A stretch of 64,000 bases of DNA, taken from the NCBI RefSeq assembly GCF_030264295.1, contig NZ_CP127173.1, positions 6,393,501 through 6,457,500 of the forward strand. The letters are read 5' to 3'. Shown here in pieces: positions 23,568-31,944 of the stretch. The notes beneath the pieces were generated by a model, which saw nothing but the letters and a program-made list of their open reading frames with translations, was not told the origin of the DNA and searched no databases. The stretch is from Amycolatopsis nalaikhensis. GTDB taxonomy: Bacteria; Actinomycetota; Actinomycetes; Mycobacteriales; Pseudonocardiaceae. The position numbers were made by a program, and so were the translations under genes. Position 1 is the first letter of the stretch. Every line of letters begins with the position of its first letter.

Positions 23568-26500
23568 ATGTACCCCCAGGCCCAGCTTGACGACGGCGCA
23601 GGAGTCCCTTCGCAGCCGTCCTTCCCCGCGCTGGAGAAGCAGGTCCTCGCCTACTGGGAGACGGACCGGACGTTCCAGGCCACCATCGACGCGCGCCCGG
23701 CCGGCGAACACGGCGACAACGAGTACGTCTTCTACGACGGACCGCCGTTCGCCAACGGCCTGCCGCACTACGGCCACCTGCTCACCGGGTACGTCAAGGA
23801 CCTGGTGCCGCGCTACCAGACGATGAAGGGCCGCAAGGTCGAGCGCCGCTTCGGCTGGGACACCCACGGCCTGCCCGCCGAACTCGAGGCCATGCGCCAG
23901 CTCGGGATCACCGAGAAGGCCGAGATCGAAGAGATGGGCATCGCGAAGTTCAACGAGGCTTCGCGCGAGTCCGTGCTGCGCTACACGAACGAGTGGCGCG
24001 ACTACGTCACCCGCCAGGCCCGCTGGGTCGACTTCGACAACGACTACAAGACCCTCGACGTCACGTACATGGAGTCCGTGCTCTGGGCGTTCAAGCGCCT
24101 GTGGGACAAGGGACTCGTCTACGAGGGCTACCGCGTCCTGCCCTACTGCTGGCGCGACGAGACGCCGCTGTCCAACCACGAGCTGCGGATGGACGACGAC
24201 GTCTACGCCACCCGCCAGGACCCGGCCGTCACGGTCGGGTTCCGGCTCAAGGGCAACGGCTCCGACCTCGACGGCACCTACCTGCTGATCTGGACGACGA
24301 CGCCGTGGACGCTGCCGTCCAACATGGCGACCGCGGTGCACCCCGAGGTCGCCTACGTCGTGGTCGAGAGCGAGAACTTCCCCGGCAAGCGGTTCCTGCT
24401 CGCCGAAGCGCGCGTCGCCGCGTACGCGCGTGAGCTCGGCGAAGAGCCGACGGTCGTCGCGCACTACACGGGTGCGGAGCTGCTCGGAACCCGCTACGCG
24501 CCGCCGTTCCCGTACTTCCTGGGCGCCGACAACGCGCACCGCGTGCTGGCCGCCGACTACGTCACCACCGAAGACGGCACCGGCGTCGTGCACATCGCGC
24601 CCGCCTACGGTGAAGAGGACAAGGTCGTCACCGACGCCGCCGGGATCGCCCCGGTGACGCCGGTCGACGCGCAGGGCAAGTTCGACGCGACCGTGCCGGA
24701 CTACGCGGGCCAGCAGGTGTTCGACGCCAACCCGAACATCATCCGCGACCTCAAGAACGGCACGGGATCCGCGGCCCAGCAGGGCGCTTTGCTGCTGCGG
24801 CACGAGACCTACGACCACCCGTACCCGCACTGCTGGCGTTGCCGCAACCCGCTGATCTACCGCGCGGTGTCGTCGTGGTTCGTCGCGGTGACGCAGTTCA
24901 AGGACCGGATGGTCGAGCTGAACCAGCAGATCACCTGGTACCCGGAGAACGTCAAGGACGGCCAGTTCGGCAAGTGGCTGGAGAACGCGCGCGACTGGTC
25001 GGTCTCGCGCAACCGCTACTGGGGCACGCCGATCCCGGTGTGGCAGTCGGACGACCCGGCCTACCCGCGCACCGACGTCTACGGCTCGCTCGACGAGCTG
25101 GAGGCGGACTTCGGCGTGCGGCTGGACAACCTGCACCGGCCCTACATCGACGAGCTGACCCGGCCGAACCCGGACGACCCGACCGGCAAGTCGACCATGC
25201 GCCGCGTCCCGGACGTCCTCGACGTCTGGTTCGACTCCGGCTCGATGCCCTACGCCCAGGTGCACTACCCGTTCGAGAACGCTGACTGGTTCGAGCACCA
25301 CTACCCGAGCGACTTCATCGTCGAGTACATCGGGCAGACCCGCGGCTGGTTCTACCTGCTGCACGTGCTCGCGACGGCGCTGTTCGACCGGCCGGCGTTC
25401 CGCACCTGCGTCTCGCACGGCATCGTGCTGGGCTCGGACGGCCAGAAGATGTCCAAGTCGCTGCGCAACTACCCGGACGTCAACGAGGTCTTCGAGCGCG
25501 ACGGCTCCGACGCCATGCGCTGGTACCTGATGGCGAGCCCGATCCTGCGCGGCGGCAACCTGGTCGTCACCGACAAGGGCATCCGCGACGCCGTCCGCCA
25601 GGCCGTGCTGCCGCTGTGGAACTCGTACTACTTCCTCGCGCTGTACGCGAACGCCGAAGGCGTCGAGGGCAAGTGGCGCACGGATTCCCCGAACGTGCTC
25701 GACCGCTACGTCCTGGCCAAGACGCACGAGCTGGTCACCGACGTCGAGTACGCGATGGACAGCTACGACGTCGCGGGCGCGTGCCAGACCGTGCGGGACT
25801 TCCTCGAGGTCCTGACGAACTGGTACGTCCGCCGCTCGCGCGACCGCTTCTGGGCGGGCGACCAGGACGCGATCGACACGCTGCACACGGTGCTCGAGGT
25901 GACGTCGCGGGTCGCGGCGCCGCTGTTGCCGCTGACCACCGAGGTGGTCTGGCGCGGCCTCACCGGCGGCCGCTCGGTGCACCTGACCGACTGGCCGAAC
26001 GCGAACGACCTGCCCGCGGACGCGGCGCTGGTCACCGCGATGGACCGGGTCCGGCAGGTGGCGTCGTCGGCGCTGTCGCTGCGGAAGGCGAACAAGCTGC
26101 GCGTGCGGCTGCCGCTGTCGTCGCTGGTCGTCGCGGCCGAGGACGCTTCTTCGCTGGCGCCGTTCGCCGACATCCTGCGTGACGAGGTGAACGTCAAGGC
26201 GGTCGAGCTGACCACCGACGTCGCCGCGCACGGCGGGTTCGAGGTCGCGGTCAACGCCCGCGCCGCCGGGCCGCGGCTGGGCAAGGACGTCCAGACGGTG
26301 ATCAAGGCGGTCAAGGCGGGCGACTGGTCGTTCCAGGGCGGCGTCGTCGTCGCGGCCGGGATCACGCTGCGGGACGGCGAGTTCGAGCGGCGGCTGGTCG
26401 CCAAGGGCGGCGGCGCGGCGGCCGAGCTGCCCGGCGGGTCCGGCCTGGTGCTGATCGACACCGAGGTGACGCCGGAGCTGGCGGCCGAGGGCCTGGTCCG

Positions 26501-26735
26501 CGACCTGGTCCGGGTGGTGCAGCAGGCCCGCCGCGAGGCCGGGCTGGACGTCGCCGACCGGATCGCGCTGACCGTCGACGCGCCCGCCGACGTCGTCGAG
26601 GCGGCGCGGCGGCACCAGGAGTTCCTGGCCTCGGAGACGCTGGCGACGTCGGTGTCCTACGAGTCGGCGGGCGAGGGCTTCGCCGGCACGGTCGGCGACG
26701 GCACCAAGGTGACGGTCTCGGTCGAGAAGGCCTGA
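23568..26735 (+). CDS. ileS: Isoleucyl-tRNA synthetase
   Basis: A 1055-residue class I aminoacyl-tRNA synthetase that charges tRNA-Ile, with an editing domain inserted in the catalytic core. The HIGH motif reads PHYGH (His67-His70) and the KMSKS loop is at residues 627-631 (KMSKS). The editing region contains WTTTPWTLPSN. Length and sequence fit the larger, eukaryote-like IleS2 type, which tends to be mupirocin-tolerant (family knowledge, not tested here). ATG 23568 follows the T-box leader and a GAGGAG site. A long hairpin terminates the transcript 2 nt after the stop. Confidence 0.97.
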   Translation: MYPQAQLDDGAGVPSQPSFPALEKQVLAYWETDRTFQATIDARPAGEHGDNEYVFYDGPPFANGLPHYGHLLTGYVKDLVPRYQTMKGRKVERRFGWDTHGLPAELEAMRQLGITEKAEIEEMGIAKFNEASRESVLRYTNEWRDYVTRQARWVDFDNDYKTLDVTYMESVLWAFKRLWDKGLVYEGYRVLPYCWRDETPLSNHELRMDDDVYATRQDPAVTVGFRLKGNGSDLDGTYLLIWTTTPWTLPSNMATAVHPEVAYVVVESENFPGKRFLLAEARVAAYARELGEEPTVVAHYTGAELLGTRYAPPFPYFLGADNAHRVLAADYVTTEDGTGVVHIAPAYGEEDKVVTDAAGIAPVTPVDAQGKFDATVPDYAGQQVFDANPNIIRDLKNGTGSAAQQGALLLRHETYDHPYPHCWRCRNPLIYRAVSSWFVAVTQFKDRMVELNQQITWYPENVKDGQFGKWLENARDWSVSRNRYWGTPIPVWQSDDPAYPRTDVYGSLDELEADFGVRLDNLHRPYIDELTRPNPDDPTGKSTMRRVPDVLDVWFDSGSMPYAQVHYPFENADWFEHHYPSDFIVEYIGQTRGWFYLLHVLATALFDRPAFRTCVSHGIVLGSDGQKMSKSLRNYPDVNEVFERDGSDAMRWYLMASPILRGGNLVVTDKGIRDAVRQAVLPLWNSYYFLALYANAEGVEGKWRTDSPNVLDRYVLAKTHELVTDVEYAMDSYDVAGACQTVRDFLEVLTNWYVRRSRDRFWAGDQDAIDTLHTVLEVTSRVAAPLLPLTTEVVWRGLTGGRSVHLTDWPNANDLPADAALVTAMDRVRQVASSALSLRKANKLRVRLPLSSLVVAAEDASSLAPFADILRDEVNVKAVELTTDVAAHGGFEVAVNARAAGPRLGKDVQTVIKAVKAGDWSFQGGVVVAAGITLRDGEFERRLVAKGGGAAAELPGGSGLVLIDTEVTPELAAEGLVRDLVRVVQQARREAGLDVADRIALTVDAPADVVEAARRHQEFLASETLATSVSYESAGEGFAGTVGDGTKVTVSVEKA

Positions 26736-26737
26736 CA

Positions 26738-26789
26738 ACCGTCGTGAGTGGCGATTAGGGTTCTAACCCGAATCGCCACTCACGACGGT
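26738..26789 (+). terminator. Long hairpin terminator after ileS
   Basis: ACCGTCGTGAGTGGCGATT (26738-26756) pairs perfectly with 26771-26789, and the stem continues as GGGTT/AACCC after single mismatched bases. The outer arm GTCGTGAGTG recurs in the hairpin at 60077. Confidence 0.88.
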
Positions 26790-26817
26790 GGCGTGCATGG
26801 GGGAGGGGTACGCGGAA

Positions 26818-28443
26818 ATGAGTCCTGCCAAGAGACGGGGCATCCTGATCGGCGGCGCGCTGCTGGTCGTCGTGGTCGTGGTGGCGGCGTTCTTCGTGCT
26901 GAACGGCGGGGGAGCGGCACCGACGGCGGAGGCCGGGGCCACGAGCGTCGAAAGCCCGGGTGCCCTCGACCCGCATTCGGCGATCACCGAGTACCTGCAG
27001 GACTTTTCGGAGAACAACCCCGACGCGGCGGGCAAGCTGACCGACGACAACGCGGCCGCCGCGGTGACGTTGCGGGACGCCCGGAACACGCTGAACCCGT
27101 CGGCGGTGACCGCGAAGCTCACGGTGCTGCAGCCGACCGCGGCCGGGGCGAAGCAGACGGGCGGGACGTTCAGCCTCTCCTGGACGCTGAAGCCGGGCAA
27201 GGTCTGGACCTACGACGTGCCCTTCCAGCTGGCGCTGAGCGGGAACCGGTGGCTGGTGCACTGGGCGCCGTCGCTGCTGCACCCGAAGCTGGAGGCCGGG
27301 CAGCGGCTGGTGGTCAGCACGGCGGTCCAGGACAGCACGGCGGTGGCCGACCGCGACGGCAAGCCGCTACTCATCAGCGGAGCCTCCGGTGTGCGCCCGG
27401 TCGACGGCGACCCGGCACCGCTGCTGCGCTCGGCGCTCACCGGCCAGGTCACGGCCGCGACGGGCGGCGGGTTCGCGGTCGACCGCGTCGACTCGAGCGG
27501 CAAGAGCGTCGAGACGCTGTTCGGGAAGGCGTCGGCCGAAGGGGCGAAGCCGCTGGTGTCGAGCCTGAGCCTGGCCGCGCAGAACGCCGCGCAGGCCGCG
27601 GTCGACGGCTACCGGGGGTCGGCGATGCTCGTCGCGGTCGACACGGGGTCGGGCGACCTGCTGGCCGTCGCCCAGAACGCGGCCGCGGGGAACACGCCGA
27701 AGGCCCTCAACGGGCTGTACGAGCCGGGTTCGTCGTTCAAGATCGCGACGTCGGTGGCCGCGGTCCAGCAGAGCGGGCTGAACGCGGGTTCGCCGGTCGA
27801 CTGCCCCGGCGTCGCGACGATCGGGACCAGGACCGTCCGCAACGAGGGCTTCGAGCTGGGCGCGACCACCTTGCAGACGGCGTTCGCGCGGTCCTGCAAC
27901 ACGACGTTCGGGCAGCTCGCGCTCGGCCTGCCCGCGGACGGGCTGAAGAAGGCCGCCGACGAGCTGGGCCTCAATGCCGACTACGAGATCCCGGGCATCA
28001 ACACCGAGCTGGGCAAGGTCGAGCCCGCCGCGAGCAAGGACGAGCAGGTCGAGGACGGGTTCGGCCAGGGCCGGATCCAGGCGAGCTGCCTCGGCGGCGC
28101 GGTGATGGCCGCGACGGTGGCGTCCGGCAAGGCCGTCACGCCGCGGTTGTGGCACGACCTGGAGACGCAGGTGGTCAAGGGCTACTCACCGCCGCCGGGA
28201 GCGGTGCTCGCCGAGGTGCGGAAGATGATGCGCGCGGTGGTGACCAGCGGCACGGGCCGCGCGGCGGCGGGCGCGGGCACGGTGTTCGGCAAGACGGGTA
28301 CGGCCCAGTTCGGCGACGGCTCCGACGCGACCGGCTGGTTCGTCGGGTACCGGGGGAACGTGGCGTTCTCCGTGGTCCTGGAGGACTCGAACGACTCGGG
28401 CCCGGCGGTCCAGCTGGCGGCGAAGTTCCTCCAAAGCCTCTGA
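26818..28443 (+). CDS. Penicillin-binding protein (class B type) with NTF2-like domain
   Basis: A 541-residue membrane-anchored D,D-transpeptidase. It has an N-terminal anchor (about residues 10-30), an NTF2/MecA-N-like domain (about 50-155), a dimerisation region and a transpeptidase domain. The active-site motifs are complete: Ser305-x2-Lys308 (SSFK), Ser359-Cys-Asn361 and Lys492-Thr-Gly-Thr. ATG 26818 is preceded by GGGGGAGGGG; the in-frame GTG 26788 lies in the ileS terminator stem. It resembles M. tuberculosis PbpA/Rv2864c-type lipoprotein PBPs in domain order. It should cross-link peptidoglycan outside the membrane. Confidence 0.92.
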   Translation: MSPAKRRGILIGGALLVVVVVVAAFFVLNGGGAAPTAEAGATSVESPGALDPHSAITEYLQDFSENNPDAAGKLTDDNAAAAVTLRDARNTLNPSAVTAKLTVLQPTAAGAKQTGGTFSLSWTLKPGKVWTYDVPFQLALSGNRWLVHWAPSLLHPKLEAGQRLVVSTAVQDSTAVADRDGKPLLISGASGVRPVDGDPAPLLRSALTGQVTAATGGGFAVDRVDSSGKSVETLFGKASAEGAKPLVSSLSLAAQNAAQAAVDGYRGSAMLVAVDTGSGDLLAVAQNAAAGNTPKALNGLYEPGSSFKIATSVAAVQQSGLNAGSPVDCPGVATIGTRTVRNEGFELGATTLQTAFARSCNTTFGQLALGLPADGLKKAADELGLNADYEIPGINTELGKVEPAASKDEQVEDGFGQGRIQASCLGGAVMAATVASGKAVTPRLWHDLETQVVKGYSPPPGAVLAEVRKMMRAVVTSGTGRAAAGAGTVFGKTGTAQFGDGSDATGWFVGYRGNVAFSVVLEDSNDSGPAVQLAAKFLQSL

Positions 28444-28460
28444 CGCCGCGGCCGCGGCCC

Positions 28461-28514
28461 GAGCTTTCACGTGAAAGCTCGGCCCCCAGGTCGGAGCTTT
28501 CACGTGAAAGCTCC
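28461..28514. repeat. Twin perfect palindromes GAGCTTTCACGTGAAAGCTC
   Basis: A 20-bp perfect palindrome at 28461-28480 and a 22-bp version (with one extra G/C pair) at 28493-28514, 12 nt apart. They lie between the PBP gene and the ArsR gene. They could be tandem terminators, or operators for the ArsR protein just downstream. Confidence 0.7.
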
Positions 28515-28561
28515 GCGTCGCTTCGGCCGCGGGCGAAGTCTCCGGGCCGTAGCGTGGGGGC

Positions 28562-29254
28562 ATGGAGACGATCGCGCTGGCCGAGGTGGCCGCGGTGCTC
28601 GCGGACCCGAGCCGCGCCACCATGTGCCTCGCCCTGCTGGACGGGCGGGCCTGGACCGTCGGTGAGCTCGCGAAAGCGGCCGGGATCGCGCTCTCCACCG
28701 CGAGCGAGCACGTCACCCGGCTTACCGACGCCGGGTTCGTCGCCCGCGTCAAGCAGGGCCGCGCCAGCTACGTCCGGATCGCCGACCCGCGCGTCGCCGA
28801 GCTGATCGAGCACCTGGCCCAGCACGCCGAGCACCGGCCGGTCACGGGGCTGAAGTCGTCGCTGCGGGTGCGGCGGCTCGGGTTCGCGCGGACCTGCTAC
28901 GACCACCTCGCCGGCGTGCTCGGTGTCGCCGTCCGGGACGGCATGCTCGCGACCGGCCTGCTCGACACCGCCGACGGACTGGCGCTCACCGGCCGCGGCC
29001 GCGCGGTGCTGGCCGAGCTCGGCGTGCCGGTCGCGGCCGGGCGGCGGCCGCTGCTGCGCGACTGTCTGGATTGGACGGAGCGCCGCGACCACCTCGCCGG
29101 CGCCGTGCCCGCGGCGCTGCTGGAGCGCGCCGTCGAGGCGGGGTGGGTCGATCGCGACGGGCACCGCGCGGTCAAGGTCCGTCCGACGGCGGCGAAGCCG
29201 TTCGCAGCGCTCGGTGTCGATCTCGACGCGCTGGGTGTCGGTTCCGCGTCTTAA
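28562..29254 (+). CDS. ArsR-family regulator, paralogue of the one at 16558
   Basis: A 230-residue regulator with an N-terminal ArsR winged helix (LADPSRATMCLALLDGRAWT, IALSTASEHVTRLTDAG) and the same C-terminal extension as the regulator at 16558-17304 (TCYDHLAGVLGVAVRDGML; DCLDWTERRDHLAGAVPAAL). TAGCGT ends 6 nt before ATG 28562, indicating leaderless translation. Two palindromes lie just upstream and may be its binding sites. No CxC metal site is seen. Its target is unclear, since neither neighbour is an obvious efflux gene other than the antiporter downstream. Confidence 0.85.
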   Translation: METIALAEVAAVLADPSRATMCLALLDGRAWTVGELAKAAGIALSTASEHVTRLTDAGFVARVKQGRASYVRIADPRVAELIEHLAQHAEHRPVTGLKSSLRVRRLGFARTCYDHLAGVLGVAVRDGMLATGLLDTADGLALTGRGRAVLAELGVPVAAGRRPLLRDCLDWTERRDHLAGAVPAALLERAVEAGWVDRDGHRAVKVRPTAAKPFAALGVDLDALGVGSAS

Positions 29255-29319
29255 CACATCCGGTATCCGGTTCGGCGCAGCGGTACACGAACGAGTTAAT
29301 CCCCCTGCCTCATTATTCT

Positions 29320-29336
29320 GAGTGCCCACGGCACTC
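29320..29336 (+). promoter_or_regulatory. Dyad overlapping the antiporter transcription start
   Basis: GAGTGCC-cac-GGCACTC lies directly before the ribosome-binding site GGAGGGAGG and just after TATTCT (29314-29319), a plausible -10. It could be an operator or a 5' RNA hairpin. Confidence 0.4.
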
Positions 29337-29349
29337 GGAGGGAGGCGGC

Positions 29350-30828
29350 ATGGACCAGCTCCCCGTGCTGCTCGGCATCGGCGGCGTCGTGCTGCTCGCC
29401 TCCGTGCTCGCCGTGCGCGTGTCGATCCGGCTCGGCCTGCCGTCGCTGCTGCTCTACCTCGCGATCGGCGTGCTGCTGGGCGAAGCCGGCTTCGGTATCC
29501 GCTTCGACAGCCCCGAGCTGACGCAGTCGCTCGGCCTCGCCGCGCTCGTGATGATCCTCGCCGAAGGTGGCCTGACGACGCGGTGGTCGTCGGTGAAACC
29601 CGCGCTGGGCGCCGGAATCGCACTGTCCACAGTGGCCGTCGTGGTGAGTGTCGCGGTCACCGGCGCGGCCCTGCACTGGCTGCTGGGCCTCGACTGGCGG
29701 TTCGCGTTGCTGTGGGGCGCGGTGCTCGCGTCGACCGACGCGGCCGCGGTGTTCTCGGTGCTGCGCTCGGCGGGCATCGGTAAACGGCTCACGGGCGCGC
29801 TCGAACTCGAGTCGGGAATCAACGACGCGCCGGCGTACATCGCCGTCGTGGTGCTCGCCGAAGGCGCCACTGTGGACTGGACACTGCCACTGCTGGTCGT
29901 CTACGAGCTCGCGACGGGCCTGGCGATCGGCCTGGGCTTCGGCTGGCTCGGCGGGCTCGCGCTGCGCCGGGCCGCGCTGCCGGCGACCGGGCTCTACCCG
30001 CTGGCCACGGTCGCGGTGTGCGTCGTGGCCTACTCGTCGGGGCAGCTGCTGCACGCGTCCGGGCTGCTCGCGACGTACGTCGCCGCGCTCGTGCTCGGCA
30101 ACTCGCGGCTGCCGCACCGGTCGGACACGCTCTCGTTCGCCGAGGGGCTGGGCTGGCTGGCGCAGATCGGGCTGTTCGTGCTGCTCGGCCTGTTCGCCTC
30201 ACCGGGCAGGCTGCTCGAAGCGGTGGTGCCGGGGCTGGTCGCGGGCGCCGTCGTGCTGCTGCTGGCCCGGCCGATCTCGGTGGTGCTGGCGATGCTGCCG
30301 TTCCGGCTGCCGTGGCGGGAACAGGCGTTCCTGTCGTGGGCCGGACTGCGCGGTGCGGTGCCGATCGTGCTCGCGATGATCCCGCTGTCGCAGGGCCTGC
30401 CGGGCGCGCAACGGCTGGTCGACGCGGTGTTCGTGCTGGTCATCGTGCTGACGCTGCTGCAGGGCGCGACGCTCGGGCCGCTCGGCCGGTGGCTCGGGCT
30501 GGCCCGGAAGTCCGAGGCGCACGAGATCGAGGTCGACGCCGCCCCGCTGGACGAGCTGGGGGCCGAGCTGCTGCAGGTCCGCATCCAGCCCGGGTCGAAG
30601 CTGCACGGCGTGTACCTGTCGGAGCTGCGGCTGCCGGTGGGCGCGACGGTCAGCCTGGTCGTGCGCGAAGGCGCGGGCTTCACGCCGCAGAAGACGAGCC
30701 GGCTGCAGGAGCACGACCAGCTGCTGGTGGTCACGACGGCCGCCGTCCGCGACGCCGTCGAGCGCCGTCTCCGCGCGGTGGACCGGGCCGGGCGCCTGGC
30801 CCGCTGGAAGGGCGAGTCCGGCCGCTAG
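29350..30828 (+). CDS. CPA1/NhaP2-type potassium/proton antiporter
   Basis: A 492-residue cation/proton antiporter. About 12 transmembrane helices occupy residues 1-385, including GVLLGEAGFGI, STDAAAVFSVLRS with the ion-binding Asp pair region, and ELESGINDAPAYI. A cytoplasmic TrkA-C-like regulatory domain follows (about 405-480: ELLQVRIQPGSKLHGVYLSE). This order matches CvrA/NhaP2 proteins that expel K+ in exchange for protons. ATG 29350 follows GGAGGGAGGCGGC. It would help control turgor and internal pH; any nucleotide control of the TrkA-C domain is unproven. Confidence 0.88.
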   Translation: MDQLPVLLGIGGVVLLASVLAVRVSIRLGLPSLLLYLAIGVLLGEAGFGIRFDSPELTQSLGLAALVMILAEGGLTTRWSSVKPALGAGIALSTVAVVVSVAVTGAALHWLLGLDWRFALLWGAVLASTDAAAVFSVLRSAGIGKRLTGALELESGINDAPAYIAVVVLAEGATVDWTLPLLVVYELATGLAIGLGFGWLGGLALRRAALPATGLYPLATVAVCVVAYSSGQLLHASGLLATYVAALVLGNSRLPHRSDTLSFAEGLGWLAQIGLFVLLGLFASPGRLLEAVVPGLVAGAVVLLLARPISVVLAMLPFRLPWREQAFLSWAGLRGAVPIVLAMIPLSQGLPGAQRLVDAVFVLVIVLTLLQGATLGPLGRWLGLARKSEAHEIEVDAAPLDELGAELLQVRIQPGSKLHGVYLSELRLPVGATVSLVVREGAGFTPQKTSRLQEHDQLLVVTTAAVRDAVERRLRAVDRAGRLARWKGESGR

Positions 30829-30920
30829 CGACGCGAATCTCCGGCACGAATTTCGGTGGTGATCTTCCCTGTGATCCACCCTTTGGCCTAACGTGCGCTC
30901 GATCAGGTTAGTTCGAATGG

Positions 30921-31595
30921 GTGAAAAGAGTACGCACGGTGACGAAACTGCTTGTCCGCGGAGCGGGTCTGACCGCCGCGATCACGTCGGCCGTCGGGCT
31001 GCTCACCGCCCCGGCCGCGACGGCCGAAGCGGCTCCGCTCCCGGCGCTGGCGCTGCCGTTCGAGGCGGGTCAGCAGGTCTACTCGGCGGGCATCCACTCC
31101 GACGACGGCAGCACCGGCGTGCGGAACGCGATCGACTTCAGCCCGGCCGACCGCACGGTGCGGGCGCCGCTGGCGGGCACGGTGCACCTGCAGCACTGCG
31201 CGGGCGGCGACTGGGTGACGATCGACCACGCGGGCGGCTGGCGCACGGGGTACTACCACCTGGAGGGCATCAAGGTCACCGACGGTGAGCAGGTCGAGGC
31301 GGGCGCGGTCCTCGGTTCGACGGGCAACGCGCTCCCGTGCGGCGGCAGCAGCACGGGAGCCCACGTGCACTTCACGCTCTGGACCCTCCCGGACGCGACG
31401 GCGGGCGACTGGGACGGCATGGCGATCGGCCAGGTCTCGACCACGGTGGCGGCGGCGCTGGGCGAGCCGGTGGACGGAAAGACGTTGGGCGGCTGGCGGT
31501 TCGCGGCGGGAGCCGAGCAGTACACGGGCACGGCGACGCACGTGACCGACAACGCGGTGACGCAGCTGCCGGGCCACTTCCGCGCGAAGCTCTGA
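30921..31595 (+). CDS. Secreted M23-family peptidase (LytM domain)
   Basis: A 224-residue exported protein. The signal peptide has a basic start (MKRVRTVTKLLVRG), a hydrophobic core, and probable cleavage after AEAAP near residue 39. The LytM/peptidase M23 fold shows NAIDFSPADR (Asp ligand), GYYHLEGIKV, GSTGNALPCGGSSTGAHVHF with the closing HxH motif, and a C-terminal extension. One candidate disulfide is present. It should cut or bind peptidoglycan cross-bridges outside the cell. GTG 30921 has no clear Shine-Dalgarno site. A composite hairpin follows. Confidence 0.87.
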   Translation: MKRVRTVTKLLVRGAGLTAAITSAVGLLTAPAATAEAAPLPALALPFEAGQQVYSAGIHSDDGSTGVRNAIDFSPADRTVRAPLAGTVHLQHCAGGDWVTIDHAGGWRTGYYHLEGIKVTDGEQVEAGAVLGSTGNALPCGGSSTGAHVHFTLWTLPDATAGDWDGMAIGQVSTTVAAALGEPVDGKTLGGWRFAAGAEQYTGTATHVTDNAVTQLPGHFRAKL

Positions 31596-31615
31596 GCCGG
31601 GCGGGGCGCGGCCCG

Positions 31616-31702
31616 GTGGGCTGAAGGGGACGTTCGTCTCGTCTGATGCGGTGAAGGGCCCATTCCTCGCACCGCATGCCAGGAAAGGGCCCTTCAGCCC
31701 AC
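31616..31702 (+). terminator. Composite nested hairpin terminator
   Basis: GTGGGCTGAAGGG (31616-31628) pairs with CCCTTCAGCCCAC (31690-31702). Inside lies a second hairpin, ATGCGGTG/CACCGCAT (31646-31653 and 31670-31677). It is the only structure between the M23 gene and the riboswitch, so it probably isolates the next transcript. Confidence 0.7.
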
Positions 31703-31789
31703 GTCGGCCGGTGGGCGGCCTGTGAGCGGTGTCTCAGAATGTGAGCCGGGGGTTGGCCGCCGGAGACGTTCTCGGTTACCTTCGGTGCC

Positions 31790-31912
31790 AGGTCATGAGT
31801 GCCAGCGCGAAGCCCCGGCTTGCTGGCCGGCAACCCTCCTACCGCGGTGGGGTGCCCCGGGTGAAGACCGGGCCGGTCGCGCCGTGCGACGGGCAAGCGC
31901 GGGCCCCTCGCC
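31790..31912 (+). ncRNA. SAM-IV riboswitch
   Basis: The leader carries the SAM-IV aptamer core: GGTCATGAGTGCCAGCG (31791-31807), AAGCCCCGGCTTGCTGG, CCGGCAACCCTCC and GGGGTGCCCCGGGTGAAGAC. TACCTT at 31777-31782 is a good -10 that would start transcription at the aptamer edge. A GAGGAGG ribosome-binding site (31931-31937) follows. SAM-bound aptamers of this class lower expression of sulfur-metabolism genes. Ends are approximate. Confidence 0.88.
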
Positions 31913-31944
31913 GGGGTCCCCCGGATTGCCGAGGAGGCACCCCG

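Noticed and set aside
23325..26738. A 1137-codon minus-strand frame antisense to ileS
   Set aside because: It is a low-complexity shadow of ileS with no recognisable domain and would also cover the T-box leader.
30829..30920. c-di-AMP (ydaO) riboswitch before the M23 peptidase gene
   Set aside because: Such riboswitches often precede actinobacterial wall hydrolases, but the 92-bp gap is too short and lacks the conserved aptamer blocks.
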